Assembly: GCA_026987155.1 (NCBI GenBank)
Contig: JALSNG010000046.1
Location: 1-12,743 of the forward strand
Length of the DNA stretch: 12,743 bases
Direction: 5' to 3'
Source of the DNA: Thermococcus sp.
GTDB taxonomy: Archaea > Methanobacteriota_B > Thermococci > Thermococcales > Thermococcaceae
Shown here: one piece after another, positions 1-7,160 of the stretch
How the letters are laid out: each line of letters begins with the position of its first letter
Position numbering within the stretch: position 1 is the first letter of the stretch
Notes under the pieces: generated by a model
Database searches by the model: none
What the model saw: only the letters and a program-made list of their open reading frames with translations
What the model was told of the DNA's origin: nothing
Program-made: the position numbers and the translations under genes

Positions 1-1
1 C

Positions 2-184
2 AGGGAACTTACAAATAAACTTATGGAACGCAAGGATGTTTACGCCGTGGTTTTTAACGGGGTCATAACCCAGAGGCTCATAGACACTGTGAGCGAAACG
101 GGCGTCAAGTATCTCGTCGGGGCCAGGAAATACAACGTAGTTAGAAGGCCGGTTAACCTGAAAATAATCACTTTTGCAGAGTGA
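2..184 (+). CDS. dnaG: Archaeal DnaG-like primase protein, C-terminal end (5' truncated by window)
   Basis: The frame is open from the window edge to TGA at 182-184 and gives the last 60 residues of a protein. They include AVVFNGVITQRLIDTVSETG, then KYLVGAR, VVRRPVNLKI and a terminal TFAE. From memory this matches the C-terminus of archaeal DnaG, where a 'GVITQRLVDIA..KGVKYLVG' stretch ends the TOPRIM-containing protein. Archaeal DnaG has a TOPRIM primase fold and is also a stable partner of the RNA exosome through Csl4, so its role may be RNA processing as much as replication. The catalytic TOPRIM residues lie outside the window and cannot be checked. A TATA-like box separates it from gltX, so the two genes need not share a transcript. 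The family call rests on a short tail. Confidence 0.72.
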   Translation, partial: RELTNKLMERKDVYAVVFNGVITQRLIDTVSETGVKYLVGARKYNVVRRPVNLKIITFAE

Positions 185-225
185 GGGTATCTTTTCTCTA
201 TTCTTTTGAATTCACTCGGGAGTAA

Positions 226-265
226 GTTTATAACTGCTCCCCCATTTTCCCCATTGGTGGGGAAT
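226..265 (+). promoter_or_regulatory. gltX promoter and leader (TATA box 226-233)
   Basis: GTTTATAA at 226-233 lies about 36 bp before the gltX ATG. With archaeal TATA-to-start spacing of about 25 bp, transcription would begin near 254-256, leaving a leader of roughly 10 nt that starts almost at the GGTGGGG ribosome binding site (256-262). Positions are inferred from sequence only. Confidence 0.5.
249..262. repeat. 14-bp inverted repeat CCCCATTGGTGGGG, copy 1 (gltX leader)
   Basis: Arms CCCCA and TGGGG are perfect reverse complements around a TTGG loop. The right arm is part of the gltX ribosome binding site and ends 3 nt before the ATG. An identical 14-mer sits at 12252-12265 in the same place relative to another start codon, and CATTTT precedes both copies. 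Confidence 0.7.
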
Positions 266-1987
266 ATGGACGTGGAAGAACTGATTTGGAAGTACGCACT
301 CATAAACGCTTACACACATGGGGGGAAGGCAAACGCCAAGGCCGTTATCGGAAAGGTTCTCGGTGAGAACCCCGAATTGAGACCCAAGGCGAAGGAGATA
401 ATCCCCCTCGTCAACGAAATCGTTGAGAGAGTAAACGGTATAGGTCTCGGAGAGCAGGAGGCCAAGCTGAGGGAGATTTACCCCGAGTTCTTTGAGGAGA
501 AAAAGGCCAAAAAGGAGGAGAAGAAGGGTCTGCCACCCCTTCCAAAGGCCGAGAAGGGGAAGGTCGTTACCCGCTTCGCTCCCAATCCGGATGGAGCATT
601 CCACCTCGGAAACGCGAGGGCAGCCATCCTGAGCCACGAGTACGCGAGGCTCTACGGTGGAAAGTTCATCCTTCGCTTTGACGACACCGACCCGAAGGTC
701 AAGAGGCCCGAGCCCAAGTTCTATGAGTGGATACTGGAGGACCTCGAATGGCTTGGCTTCAAGATAGACGAGATACACATCGCCAGCGACAGGCTGGAGA
801 TATACTACGACTACGCTGAGAAGCTCATAAGGAGTGGAAAGGCCTACGTCTGCACCTGCAAACCGGAGAAGTTTCGCGAGCTTCGTGACAAAGGAACTCC
901 CTGCCCCCACAGGGAGGAGCCGGTTGAGGTTCAGCTGGAGCGCTGGAGGAAGATGCTGAATGGCGAGTATAAGGAAGGGGAGGCCGTGGTGAGAATCAAG
1001 ACCGACCTCAAGCATCCCAACCCCGCCGTCAGGGAGTGGCCGGCGCTGAGGATAATAGACAATCCCAACCACCCAAGAACCGGCAACAAGTACCGCGTCT
1101 GGCCGCTCTACAACTTTGCCTCCGCCATAGACGATCACGAGCTTGGCGTCACCCACATCTTCCGCGGGCAGGAGCATGCTGAAAACGAGACGAGGCAGAG
1201 GTACATCTACGACTACTTCGGCTGGGAATACCCGGTTACGGTACACCACGGAAGGCTCTCCATCGAGGGCGTCATCCTCAGCAAGTCGAAGACAAGGAAG
1301 GGCATTGAAGAAGGAAAATACCTCGGCTGGGACGACCCCAGGCTCGGAACCATAAGGGCCCTCAGGAGGCGCGGCATAAGGCCGGAGGCAATACGGGAGC
1401 TCATTATAGAGGTCGGCCTCAAGAGGAGTGATACCACCGTGAGCTGGGATAACTTAGCCGCGATAAACAGGCGTATAATCGAGCCGATAGCAAACCGCTA
1501 CTTCTTCGTTGCCGATCCGATACCGATGTATGTAGACGGTTACGACGAGGAGTTCGTCGCCGAGATACCGCTCCACCCGGATCACCCGGAGAGAGGAACG
1601 AGAAAGCTCAAGTTCAGACCAGGAGAGCCGGTCTACGTCTCAGGGGACGATATGGGGCTCTTCAAGCCGGGCAACTTTGTAAGGCTTAAGGATCTCTTCA
1701 ACGTCGAGATAGTCGAGGCGAGCGAAGACGGAATCAGGGCGAAGTTCCACAGCGTCGAGTACGAGGTTGCCAGGGAGAACAAGTGGAGGATGGTTCACTG
1801 GGTGACCGTAGGAAGGCCCTGCGAGGTTCTTGTGCCAGAGGGAGACAAACTGATAGTTAGAAAGGGTCTTCTTGAGAGCGATGCCCACGTAAAGGTCGAC
1901 GATATAGTCCAGTTCGAGCGCTTCGGCTTCGTCAGAATAGACGAGGTAAAAGATGAAAAGGTCAGGGCAATATTCGCCCACAAGTGA
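266..1987 (+). CDS. gltX: Glutamyl-tRNA synthetase, archaeal type
   Basis: This 573-residue class I aminoacyl-tRNA synthetase joins glutamate to tRNA in the cytoplasm. Archaeal members of this group are generally non-discriminating and also charge tRNA-Gln with Glu, which GatDE then amidates; that is family knowledge, not shown here. An N-terminal archaeal extension with a Lys/Glu-rich linker covers residues 1-95. The HIGH-type motif is FAPNPDGAFHLGN (HLGN about 113-116), the GluRS FDDTDP motif follows, and the KMSKS-type loop LSKSK is at about 338-342. A CxC (196/198) and CxH (213/215) set resembles the zinc site of bacterial GluRS. The C-terminal beta-barrel region covers roughly 400-573. 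ATG 266 is chosen because GGTGGGG lies 3 nt upstream and because MDVEELIWKYALINA matches the usual archaeal N-terminus; an in-frame ATG at 206 would add 20 unconserved residues and precede the TATA box. Confidence 0.96.
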   Translation: MDVEELIWKYALINAYTHGGKANAKAVIGKVLGENPELRPKAKEIIPLVNEIVERVNGIGLGEQEAKLREIYPEFFEEKKAKKEEKKGLPPLPKAEKGKVVTRFAPNPDGAFHLGNARAAILSHEYARLYGGKFILRFDDTDPKVKRPEPKFYEWILEDLEWLGFKIDEIHIASDRLEIYYDYAEKLIRSGKAYVCTCKPEKFRELRDKGTPCPHREEPVEVQLERWRKMLNGEYKEGEAVVRIKTDLKHPNPAVREWPALRIIDNPNHPRTGNKYRVWPLYNFASAIDDHELGVTHIFRGQEHAENETRQRYIYDYFGWEYPVTVHHGRLSIEGVILSKSKTRKGIEEGKYLGWDDPRLGTIRALRRRGIRPEAIRELIIEVGLKRSDTTVSWDNLAAINRRIIEPIANRYFFVADPIPMYVDGYDEEFVAEIPLHPDHPERGTRKLKFRPGEPVYVSGDDMGLFKPGNFVRLKDLFNVEIVEASEDGIRAKFHSVEYEVARENKWRMVHWVTVGRPCEVLVPEGDKLIVRKGLLESDAHVKVDDIVQFERFGFVRIDEVKDEKVRAIFAHK

Positions 1988-1993
1988 TTAATC

Positions 1994-3283
1994 TTACACT
2001 CCCCCACTTTTTTCGGCAAAAATTGAGTTGCCTAAAGCTCCAAAGAGGATAACTACCGCCGCCAGGATTGCCGATATTATGTAGACTCCCCCCTCCTTCC
2101 CGTAGGTGTAGAACGCTATGACGCCGCCCACCGCGAAGAGCAAAACGCTCAGCATCGAAAGACCTTTGTGTATGGGACTCGATTCGCCAACCATGACTGG
2201 ATAGAGCTCGTAGATGGCAGTGAAAAACATTGATATTGAGACGGCTTTAAGGACCATATCCGCTACCGTTGGGACCGAATCAAAAATGCCGAGTGCAATG
2301 GAAGCCGATATCAAGTACAGGGCTGCTCTATCCCTTGAGACCCGAAGCATGGACTCGACTATCTGAAGGCCCACCTCAGCCGTGGGGAGTAGGCTCGTCA
2401 ACCCTGCAAAGAACACCGATATCGCTATGAGGGCAAGCAGCACAGGGTAGCTGGAAAGTATCTGGGGTAGCTCCCCCATGAGTTTTATGGCTCCCTCATC
2501 TCCTCCATAGATGTACTGGAGGAGTCTCGCAGGAGTTGTAGGCGCAATAGAGTACACAACCGTCACGGTGGACAGAATGCCTATAACGAACTGTATGAGG
2601 ATTCCACTTCCAACGATGAGTTTGGGACTGAACCTCTCATTGAGGAAACTGCCGAGCATGAGATAGAACGCAAAGCCGAGACCAACTCCATAGAGGGCTC
2701 TGAGCGCGGCATCTTTTATCATCTCCCCACTGAGTCCGTTTTTAGCAAGGAGCATGTGTTTTGCCAGGCCAAGGTAAGCCGCATTCTCCGGGATTATGAG
2801 CTTGAAGGCCACGGTGGTTACGAGGATGGCCACAACGAGCAGTATTGAACCCGCCGCCATTATCTTAAAGGTTCCCTCCTTTGCCCTCGTGAGGATTAGA
2901 AACATTATAATGAACATCGTGAGCTTTGCTATCAGTCTCCCAACCGTCCCGGTTCCAAGGATGGGTGAGAGCAGGCTCAACATGACGTTTGCAGAGTAGT
3001 ACGAGAGAAACATGACGATAACAAGTAGAAACGTCAGCATGAGGGCGGGTTTGCGTAGCAGCTTTGTAAAGAGCTCCACAAAATAGTAGCCGGAGTTCAT
3101 CACCCTTTCAGTCTCAAGCAGTGCGATATACCCGAAGAGACCCAAGAATACCACATGAACTGCAAGCCCTGTTATTCCGTATTTCAGCCAGAACTGTGGA
3201 AACAACCCTATCGTTCCTATTCCAGTCGCAAATCCTGCAACAAGGAACGCCAAGTAAAACGTCCACTTCTTAACATCGTCCAT
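1994..3283 (-). CDS. Sodium-dependent symporter of the NSS/SLC6 (SNF) family
   Basis: A 429-residue, very hydrophobic protein with about 11-12 membrane segments. Three places fit the neurotransmitter:sodium symporter fold. TM1 reads AGFATGIGTIGLFP, the counterpart of the family's AVGLGNIWRFP unwound helix. A glycine-rich helix around 195-215 (YGVGLGFAFYLMLGS) resembles TM6. FFAGLTSLLPTAEV resembles the TM8 'AALTSxxSxxE' Na2 segment. The expected role is Na+-coupled uptake of an amino acid or similar small molecule; the substrate cannot be read from sequence. The 'NIWRFP' signature is altered to 'TIGLFP', so it is a divergent member. The start is well supported: AGGAGGTGAT lies 3 nt before the ATG. 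It is transcribed away from pckG's 3' end and converges on gltX. Its own TATA box suggests a separate unit. Confidence 0.8.
   Translation of the reverse strand: MDDVKKWTFYLAFLVAGFATGIGTIGLFPQFWLKYGITGLAVHVVFLGLFGYIALLETERVMNSGYYFVELFTKLLRKPALMLTFLLVIVMFLSYYSANVMLSLLSPILGTGTVGRLIAKLTMFIIMFLILTRAKEGTFKIMAAGSILLVVAILVTTVAFKLIIPENAAYLGLAKHMLLAKNGLSGEMIKDAALRALYGVGLGFAFYLMLGSFLNERFSPKLIVGSGILIQFVIGILSTVTVVYSIAPTTPARLLQYIYGGDEGAIKLMGELPQILSSYPVLLALIAISVFFAGLTSLLPTAEVGLQIVESMLRVSRDRAALYLISASIALGIFDSVPTVADMVLKAVSISMFFTAIYELYPVMVGESSPIHKGLSMLSVLLFAVGGVIAFYTYGKEGGVYIISAILAAVVILFGALGNSIFAEKSGGV
2008..2013 (+). terminator. Oligo-T terminator candidate for gltX, inside the convergent gene
   Basis: A run of six T on the plus strand begins 20 nt after the gltX stop. 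Thermococcal transcription typically ends at T-runs without a hairpin. The run lies within the last codons of the convergent transporter gene, since the two stop codons are only 6 nt apart. Confidence 0.4.
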
Positions 3284-3323
3284 TTTATCACCTCCTTATT
3301 TTTCCTCCAATGCGGAAGGAGGA

Positions 3324-3333
3324 TTTAAAAAAT
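3324..3333 (-). promoter_or_regulatory. TATA box candidate for the NSS transporter
   Basis: On the minus strand AATTTTTTAAA lies about 45 bp before the transporter ATG, which would put the transcript start near 3304 and give a leader of about 20 nt carrying the AGGAGGTGAT site. TCCTCC at 3303-3308 and GGAGGA at 3318-3323 form an inverted repeat over the predicted start; its meaning is unknown. Confidence 0.45.
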
Positions 3334-3405
3334 TAATCCCGTGTGGAGGGAGCCGGTTGGATTACACTTGGATAAAACCCGCATCCTCCCTGAGTAGGGC
3401 TCTCC

Positions 3406-3416
3406 AAAAGAAAAAT
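3406..3416 (-). terminator. T-rich terminator candidate for pckG
   Basis: Just past the pckG stop the minus strand reads ATTTTTCTTTT. This is the T-rich type of terminator expected for archaeal RNA polymerase, and it would separate pckG from the transporter downstream. Confidence 0.45.
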
Positions 3417-3423
3417 ACGAGAA

Positions 3424-5298
3424 TCAGCGCCCCTCAAGCAGGAAGGGGCTGATATAAGATCCAAACCGTTCTTTGAACTCCATTAGTCTCTCTTTCTCAG
3501 CGTTTAGAACCTCAAAGAGCTCTTCTGGGACTTCCTTAACTTTTTCGCGGTAGATTCTCTCTATGCGCTCAATCTTTGCCAAAAGCTCCGGAATTCTTAT
3601 AGTGAACTGCTTCTCGTAGGCATCCCTATCATAATCCTTGTTGAGAACCTCCCTGAAAAGCTTCGCCAAGTCCTCATACTTCGGAATGTAGCCTATCGGC
3701 GTCTCTATCGCGTCAACATCTCCGTGGACCCTAAGCTCCATCCACTTGAGCCATACTGCTTTGTCGAGCTTGTGGTTGAGCCAGTTGCCGTTTTCATCTC
3801 TCAAGAAGTAGTTCACCGCAAATATTTTGGGGATCTTTTTCAGCTTTTCTCCGAACTTCAGGTAGTTCTCTATGTACTCCCCGAGGGGAACGCTCATGAA
3901 GTCCAATATGGCCATAGGGTTGAAGGCCCTAACCCCTTCTCTGCCAAGGGTTGCCGCGGTGGTTTCGCTCTCAAGTGAAGCCCCCATCGTTATTACTCCA
4001 TGCTTCCAATCAAAAGCTTCCCTCACAGGCGGCCAGGTGTCTTTGTCGCGACCGCCGAAGATCATTCCTCCGATCTCAACCCCACAGGGGTTCTCTAAGG
4101 CTTCCAGGTCAACGTTAGGAAAGTGTTCTAATGAAACTGTAAAGCGCGCGTTCTTGTGGCTCGGAGGTATCTCATTTCCTTCGTTGTCCTTTTTACCCTT
4201 CCACCACCTTCCACTGTGGTTCTCGCCTTCCTCTGGGATCTCAACGCCCATGTCATTCCAGTAGGGTTTTCCACCATTAACGAGGACGTTGGAGAATATT
4301 ATCTCCACCGGCGAGTGAAGAACCCTCCATATTATCGGATCATCCTCCGGGTTGACACCCTGAATAATGCCAAAGACACCCTTCTCGACGTTGGCTCCCC
4401 TGGCAACACCATTGACGGGAAGAATGAAGGTCAAATCGTCGCCGACTATGTTTTCCCAAGGAACCATAGCGGTTGAAGTCTTTCCACACATGCTCGGATA
4501 AGCACCGGTGAAGTAGGTCTTTCTTCCGTTCGGGCCGTTTACACGCATGAGAAACATGTGCTCGCTGAGCCAGCCTTCTTTTACGGCCTTCTGGATTGTA
4601 AGCCGGAAGGCGAGCTTTTTAAGACCGATGGTGTTGCCCCCGTACTGTGTGTTCACTGAATAAACGGTGTCATCCATCAGGTCGATATAGATTCTCCTTT
4701 TGTCGAGGTTCTTACTTGTTTTCCTCTCGTCAAGCTCTCCCGCGGAGTGAACGAAGCGGAGAAACTTGGCGTTTCTGCCCAGACGCTTGAACTCCTCGTA
4801 ACCCTTTCTGTAGAGTATGAACTCTGAGTGGGCAACGTAGGCCGAATCGGTAAGCTGGACTGACGGGATTGTGAATATCGAGTTTTTAGGACCCAGGACG
4901 AAGAAGCACACGAAGAGCTCTTTACCCCGCATAATGCCCCTCATCAATTCACGTATCTCCTTCAACCCTTCATCCCTGTCCTTGGTGTTGAGGAACGGAA
5001 TAGCCTTCCCGCCGGGAACGAGGAGTTTGGTGTTTGCCTTATCCCTCGCTTGATCGTAGTAGTTGTCGTAGTGGACGGTATGGTTTGGCGTTTCCAGCAT
5101 CGTTTCCTCGCCGTAGTACAGGGCCTTCCATCTAACATAGCCTTCGTCCCCTTCGCTATCGGTGCAGACAAAAACTTTGCTCGGCTCAAGCCACTCTATC
5201 CAGTCCGCCAAAAAAGCGTGAAGCTCCGGGTTGTTTATTGATTTGATTTTTTCGAATTGTTCCTTCTCCAAGAGTTTCCCAAGCCTTTCGAGCGACAT
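3424..5298 (-). CDS. pckG: Phosphoenolpyruvate carboxykinase, GTP-type
   Basis: A 624-residue cytoplasmic enzyme that interconverts oxaloacetate + GTP with phosphoenolpyruvate + CO2 + GDP, linking C4 acids to gluconeogenesis. The length matches the GTP-dependent family (about 600-625) rather than the ATP family (about 530). The kinase-1 P-loop with the family's reactive cysteine is GAYPSMCGKTS, with Cys271, Lys273, Thr274 and Ser275. Other family signatures are GGNTIGLKK in the N-terminal lobe, a downstream kinase-2/metal region (VGDDLTFI), GGMIFGGRDKDTWPPVREAF near 400-425 and a TAATLG stretch. The ATG has GGAGGCGATA 4 nt upstream and a TATA box about 30 bp further, so the start is secure. 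It is divergent from a phosphohexomutase-like gene across a 336-bp spacer. I see no full TATCAC-N5-GTGATA (Thermococcales glycolytic motif) upstream. Confidence 0.96.
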   Translation of the reverse strand: MSLERLGKLLEKEQFEKIKSINNPELHAFLADWIEWLEPSKVFVCTDSEGDEGYVRWKALYYGEETMLETPNHTVHYDNYYDQARDKANTKLLVPGGKAIPFLNTKDRDEGLKEIRELMRGIMRGKELFVCFFVLGPKNSIFTIPSVQLTDSAYVAHSEFILYRKGYEEFKRLGRNAKFLRFVHSAGELDERKTSKNLDKRRIYIDLMDDTVYSVNTQYGGNTIGLKKLAFRLTIQKAVKEGWLSEHMFLMRVNGPNGRKTYFTGAYPSMCGKTSTAMVPWENIVGDDLTFILPVNGVARGANVEKGVFGIIQGVNPEDDPIIWRVLHSPVEIIFSNVLVNGGKPYWNDMGVEIPEEGENHSGRWWKGKKDNEGNEIPPSHKNARFTVSLEHFPNVDLEALENPCGVEIGGMIFGGRDKDTWPPVREAFDWKHGVITMGASLESETTAATLGREGVRAFNPMAILDFMSVPLGEYIENYLKFGEKLKKIPKIFAVNYFLRDENGNWLNHKLDKAVWLKWMELRVHGDVDAIETPIGYIPKYEDLAKLFREVLNKDYDRDAYEKQFTIRIPELLAKIERIERIYREKVKEVPEELFEVLNAEKERLMEFKERFGSYISPFLLEGR

Positions 5299-5634
5299 GT
5301 TATCGCCTCCGTAGGCTCCTTATTCTTTCCTTTAAAAAACTTCTCGCAAACTTAAGCTCACAACGCTTCCAAACTCGGGATGTATTTAAACGGCTCTATA
5401 AGATTCAATTTTATTGAGCAAACAATGGCAAACCGATGCGTTTTTATGTGCGTGCATGCACTAACTATGGTCGATGCATATCAGAGTTCACCACAAGCCG
5501 CAAAGTATATTAACTCTCAGTGATATACCCCCTCGTAAGATTGAACATCGAACAGTGACTAACATGGATCCATTCCAAATGACAACACGCCGGGATTGCT
5601 TTCCACTAAGATGATTCAAGTTGAGGTGATACGG
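5299..5634. other. 336-bp divergent intergenic region between pckG and the mutase-like gene
   Basis: The left end holds the pckG ribosome binding site (5301-5310) and a minus-strand TATA box GTTTTTTAAAGG at 5329-5340. Further right are more A/T-rich boxes (GTATTTAAAC about 5381-5390, CTATAAG near 5396, TTTTTATG 5441-5448, AAGTATATTAAC about 5503-5514), any of which could serve the plus-strand gene. A 10-bp perfect palindrome GTGCATGCAC lies at 5452-5461 just after the TTTTTATG box. The only short ORF with an ATG (5425-5523) lacks a ribosome binding site. No RNA gene was recognised. Confidence 0.6.
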
Positions 5635-6342
5635 ATGGAGGTATACTACTCCCCAAGGTTCAATCCTGAAGAACTCGCCCTCCTTGGAAGGGCAATTGGG
5701 ACGATTTCCCACGGGACAATAATAGTTGGGAGGGACGGAAGGGCGATATCAAGGTACGGAAAGAGGGCCATGGTAGTCGGAATAGTGAGTACGGGTTCGA
5801 CGATAATGGATGTCCGGCTGATTCCCCTAATAGCCCTCAAGGACTTTGCCCACAGAAAGGGACTCCCCCTGGCCTATGTTTACTACTACAACGGGGTGAG
5901 GGTTCACGTGAGTGGAATCGACGTTGAGGAAATAGAGGCCATAATGGAAACAAAAAGCTTTATTGAAGCACAACCCAACGACATCGGGGCGACCGTTTAC
6001 TATCCAAACGCCCTCGACGACTTTCTCCACGAGATATTCAAGAGGTACTCCTTCAGAATCGAGGGAAAAGCTTTAGTGGATACCATGAACACTCCCGCGG
6101 TTCTCATATTCCCACGCATGAGCGAGCACTTCGGCTTTGAAGTCGAGCTGATAAACGACATGATGACGAGTTATCTGCCTCCAAAGCCAAAGGAGGTCTT
6201 TTTGCACAAGCTAACGAAGGGGGACTACGATTTTGGTCTCAGGTTTAGACCGGAGGGGATCGTGGAGTTTCACCATGGGGGAGAAGAAGTCGAGTTTGGG
6301 AGCATGTGGAAGCTAATAGACCATATGAAGAAGGTCCTTTGA
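5635..6342 (+). CDS. Phosphohexomutase-like protein lacking catalytic loops (domains I-II only)
   Basis: A 235-residue protein, about half the usual 450 of phosphomannomutase/phosphoglucomutase. Its first half tracks domain I of that family: residues 10-90 carry NPEELALLGRAIGT, then VGRDGRAIS (31-39) like the family's VGRDtR.S, then GIVSTGSTIMDVRLIPLIAL like 'GLlstGvdVidlGlvPTPal'. Where active enzymes have the phospho-serine loop TASHNPxxYNG, this protein has AYVYYYNG (80-87), so the catalytic Ser and His are absent. The second half resembles domain II: GKALVDTMNTPAV (144-156), and GDYDFGLRF (197-205) where enzymes have 'aDlGiAfDGDaDR', so the metal-binding aspartates are absent too. It ends where domain III should begin. 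The frame is clean, with GAGGTGAT 4 nt before ATG 5635, so it looks like a maintained pseudoenzyme rather than a decaying gene. From memory, T. kodakarensis has a similar short paralogue beside pck. Confidence 0.78.
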   Translation: MEVYYSPRFNPEELALLGRAIGTISHGTIIVGRDGRAISRYGKRAMVVGIVSTGSTIMDVRLIPLIALKDFAHRKGLPLAYVYYYNGVRVHVSGIDVEEIEAIMETKSFIEAQPNDIGATVYYPNALDDFLHEIFKRYSFRIEGKALVDTMNTPAVLIFPRMSEHFGFEVELINDMMTSYLPPKPKEVFLHKLTKGDYDFGLRFRPEGIVEFHHGGEEVEFGSMWKLIDHMKKVL

Positions 6343-6353
6343 TGTGCCCTCGA

Positions 6354-6364
6354 AAATATTAAAA
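6354..6364 (+). promoter_or_regulatory. TATA box candidate for tmk
   Basis: AAATATTAAAA lies 42-52 bp before the tmk GTG, which predicts a transcript start near 6384 and a leader of about 22 nt. The gap to the upstream gene is only 63 nt, so read-through is also possible. Confidence 0.45.
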
Positions 6365-6405
6365 GGCCACCCAAGGATGCCTAATGGTTAGCTGGAGGTG
6401 AAATC

Positions 6406-7023
6406 GTGGGAAAGTTCATAGTATTCGAGGGCATAGACGGAGCTGGCAAGTCAACTCAGGTAAATCTCCTCGGCGAATGGTTCAGGGAAAAGGGATACGA
6501 TGTTGTAATAACAAAGGAACCCACCGACACCGCCTTTGGAAAACTGATAAGAAAACTCGTTCTAACAGGTGGTAAAGAGGGAATAATAGACGGTGCCAGA
6601 ATAAGCCATGAAGCCGAGGCCCTTCTTTTCGCAGCGGATAGAGCGGAACACGTTAACAAACTCATAAAACCCGCCCTTAAAGCCGGAAAGATAGTGATAT
6701 CAGACCGCTACTTCTACTCATCCCTCGCCTACCAGTGGGCGAGGGGACTCGACCTTGAATGGCTTATAGATTTAAACAGGTTCGCAATACGACCCAACCT
6801 TGTGATTCTTCTTGATCTCCCCGTCAAGGAGAGCATGAAGAGAATAAACGGTAGGGATATTGGCAACGAATTTGACAGAATATTCGAGCTCCAGAAAAAA
6901 GTCAGGGAAAACTACCTAAAACTCGTAGAACGCTTCCCAGAAATAAAAATCATAAACGCATTCGAAGACGTGGAGACTGTTCATTCCCAGATTGTAGCCC
7001 TTGTAGAGGCCCTTCTCACTTAA
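6406..7023 (+). CDS. tmk: Thymidylate kinase (dTMP kinase)
   Basis: A 205-residue P-loop kinase that phosphorylates dTMP to dTDP in dTTP synthesis, with the normal length for the family. The signature N-terminus FIVFEGIDGAGKST puts the Walker A loop at residues 9-17. The DRY-type motif ISDRYFYSSLAYQ (Asp100-Arg101-Tyr102) contacts the dTMP phosphate. A LID region with NGRDIGNEFD follows near residues 149-158. Translation starts at GTG 6406 with GGAGGTGA 4 nt upstream; no ATG fits, because the P-loop begins only nine residues in. It follows the mutase-like gene in the same direction. Nothing in its sequence is unusual. Confidence 0.95.
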   Translation: MGKFIVFEGIDGAGKSTQVNLLGEWFREKGYDVVITKEPTDTAFGKLIRKLVLTGGKEGIIDGARISHEAEALLFAADRAEHVNKLIKPALKAGKIVISDRYFYSSLAYQWARGLDLEWLIDLNRFAIRPNLVILLDLPVKESMKRINGRDIGNEFDRIFELQKKVRENYLKLVERFPEIKIINAFEDVETVHSQIVALVEALLT

Positions 7024-7130
7024 TCCCATCCTCCAATGGCAAAGGTGATTCATGTGGGGTCGGCCAGTGCCGATGTCGTCATCTCTCAGGCCGGTAAACG
7101 TTCGTCATTCCCCAGCTAATTTTTCCCATG

Positions 7131-7141
7131 AATTTTTAAAC
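7131..7141 (+). promoter_or_regulatory. TATA box candidate for the C/D box RNA
   Basis: AATTTTTAAAC centred near 7136 is about 25 bp upstream of the GGCC at 7161 where the predicted guide RNA begins, the spacing expected for a dedicated archaeal promoter. A T5 run just before it (7120-7124) could end tmk transcripts. A small hairpin TCGGC-CAGT-GCCGA lies at 7060-7073, between tmk and this box. Confidence 0.55.
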
Positions 7142-7160
7142 CCTACGGGAAAGAACAATT

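Noticed and set aside
206..265. Upstream ATG of gltX adding 20 residues
   Set aside because: It would start before the TATA box and lacks a ribosome binding site, whereas ATG 266 has GGTGGGG and the conserved N-terminus.
212..1249. Long minus-strand open frame (345 codons) opposite gltX
   Set aside because: It lies entirely over the well-conserved synthetase, has no ribosome binding site or recognisable domain, and its composition reflects the codon pattern of gltX read in reverse.
5425..5523. 32-codon ORF in the pckG spacer
   Set aside because: No ribosome binding site before its ATG, and it spans the GTGCATGCAC palindrome and A/T boxes; probably chance.
5299..5634. Thermococcales glycolytic motif (TATCAC-N5-GTGATA) for pckG or the mutase-like gene
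   Set aside because: GTGATA occurs once in the leader of the mutase-like gene (part of its ribosome binding site) and once at 5520-5525, but no TATCAC lies 5 bp before either.
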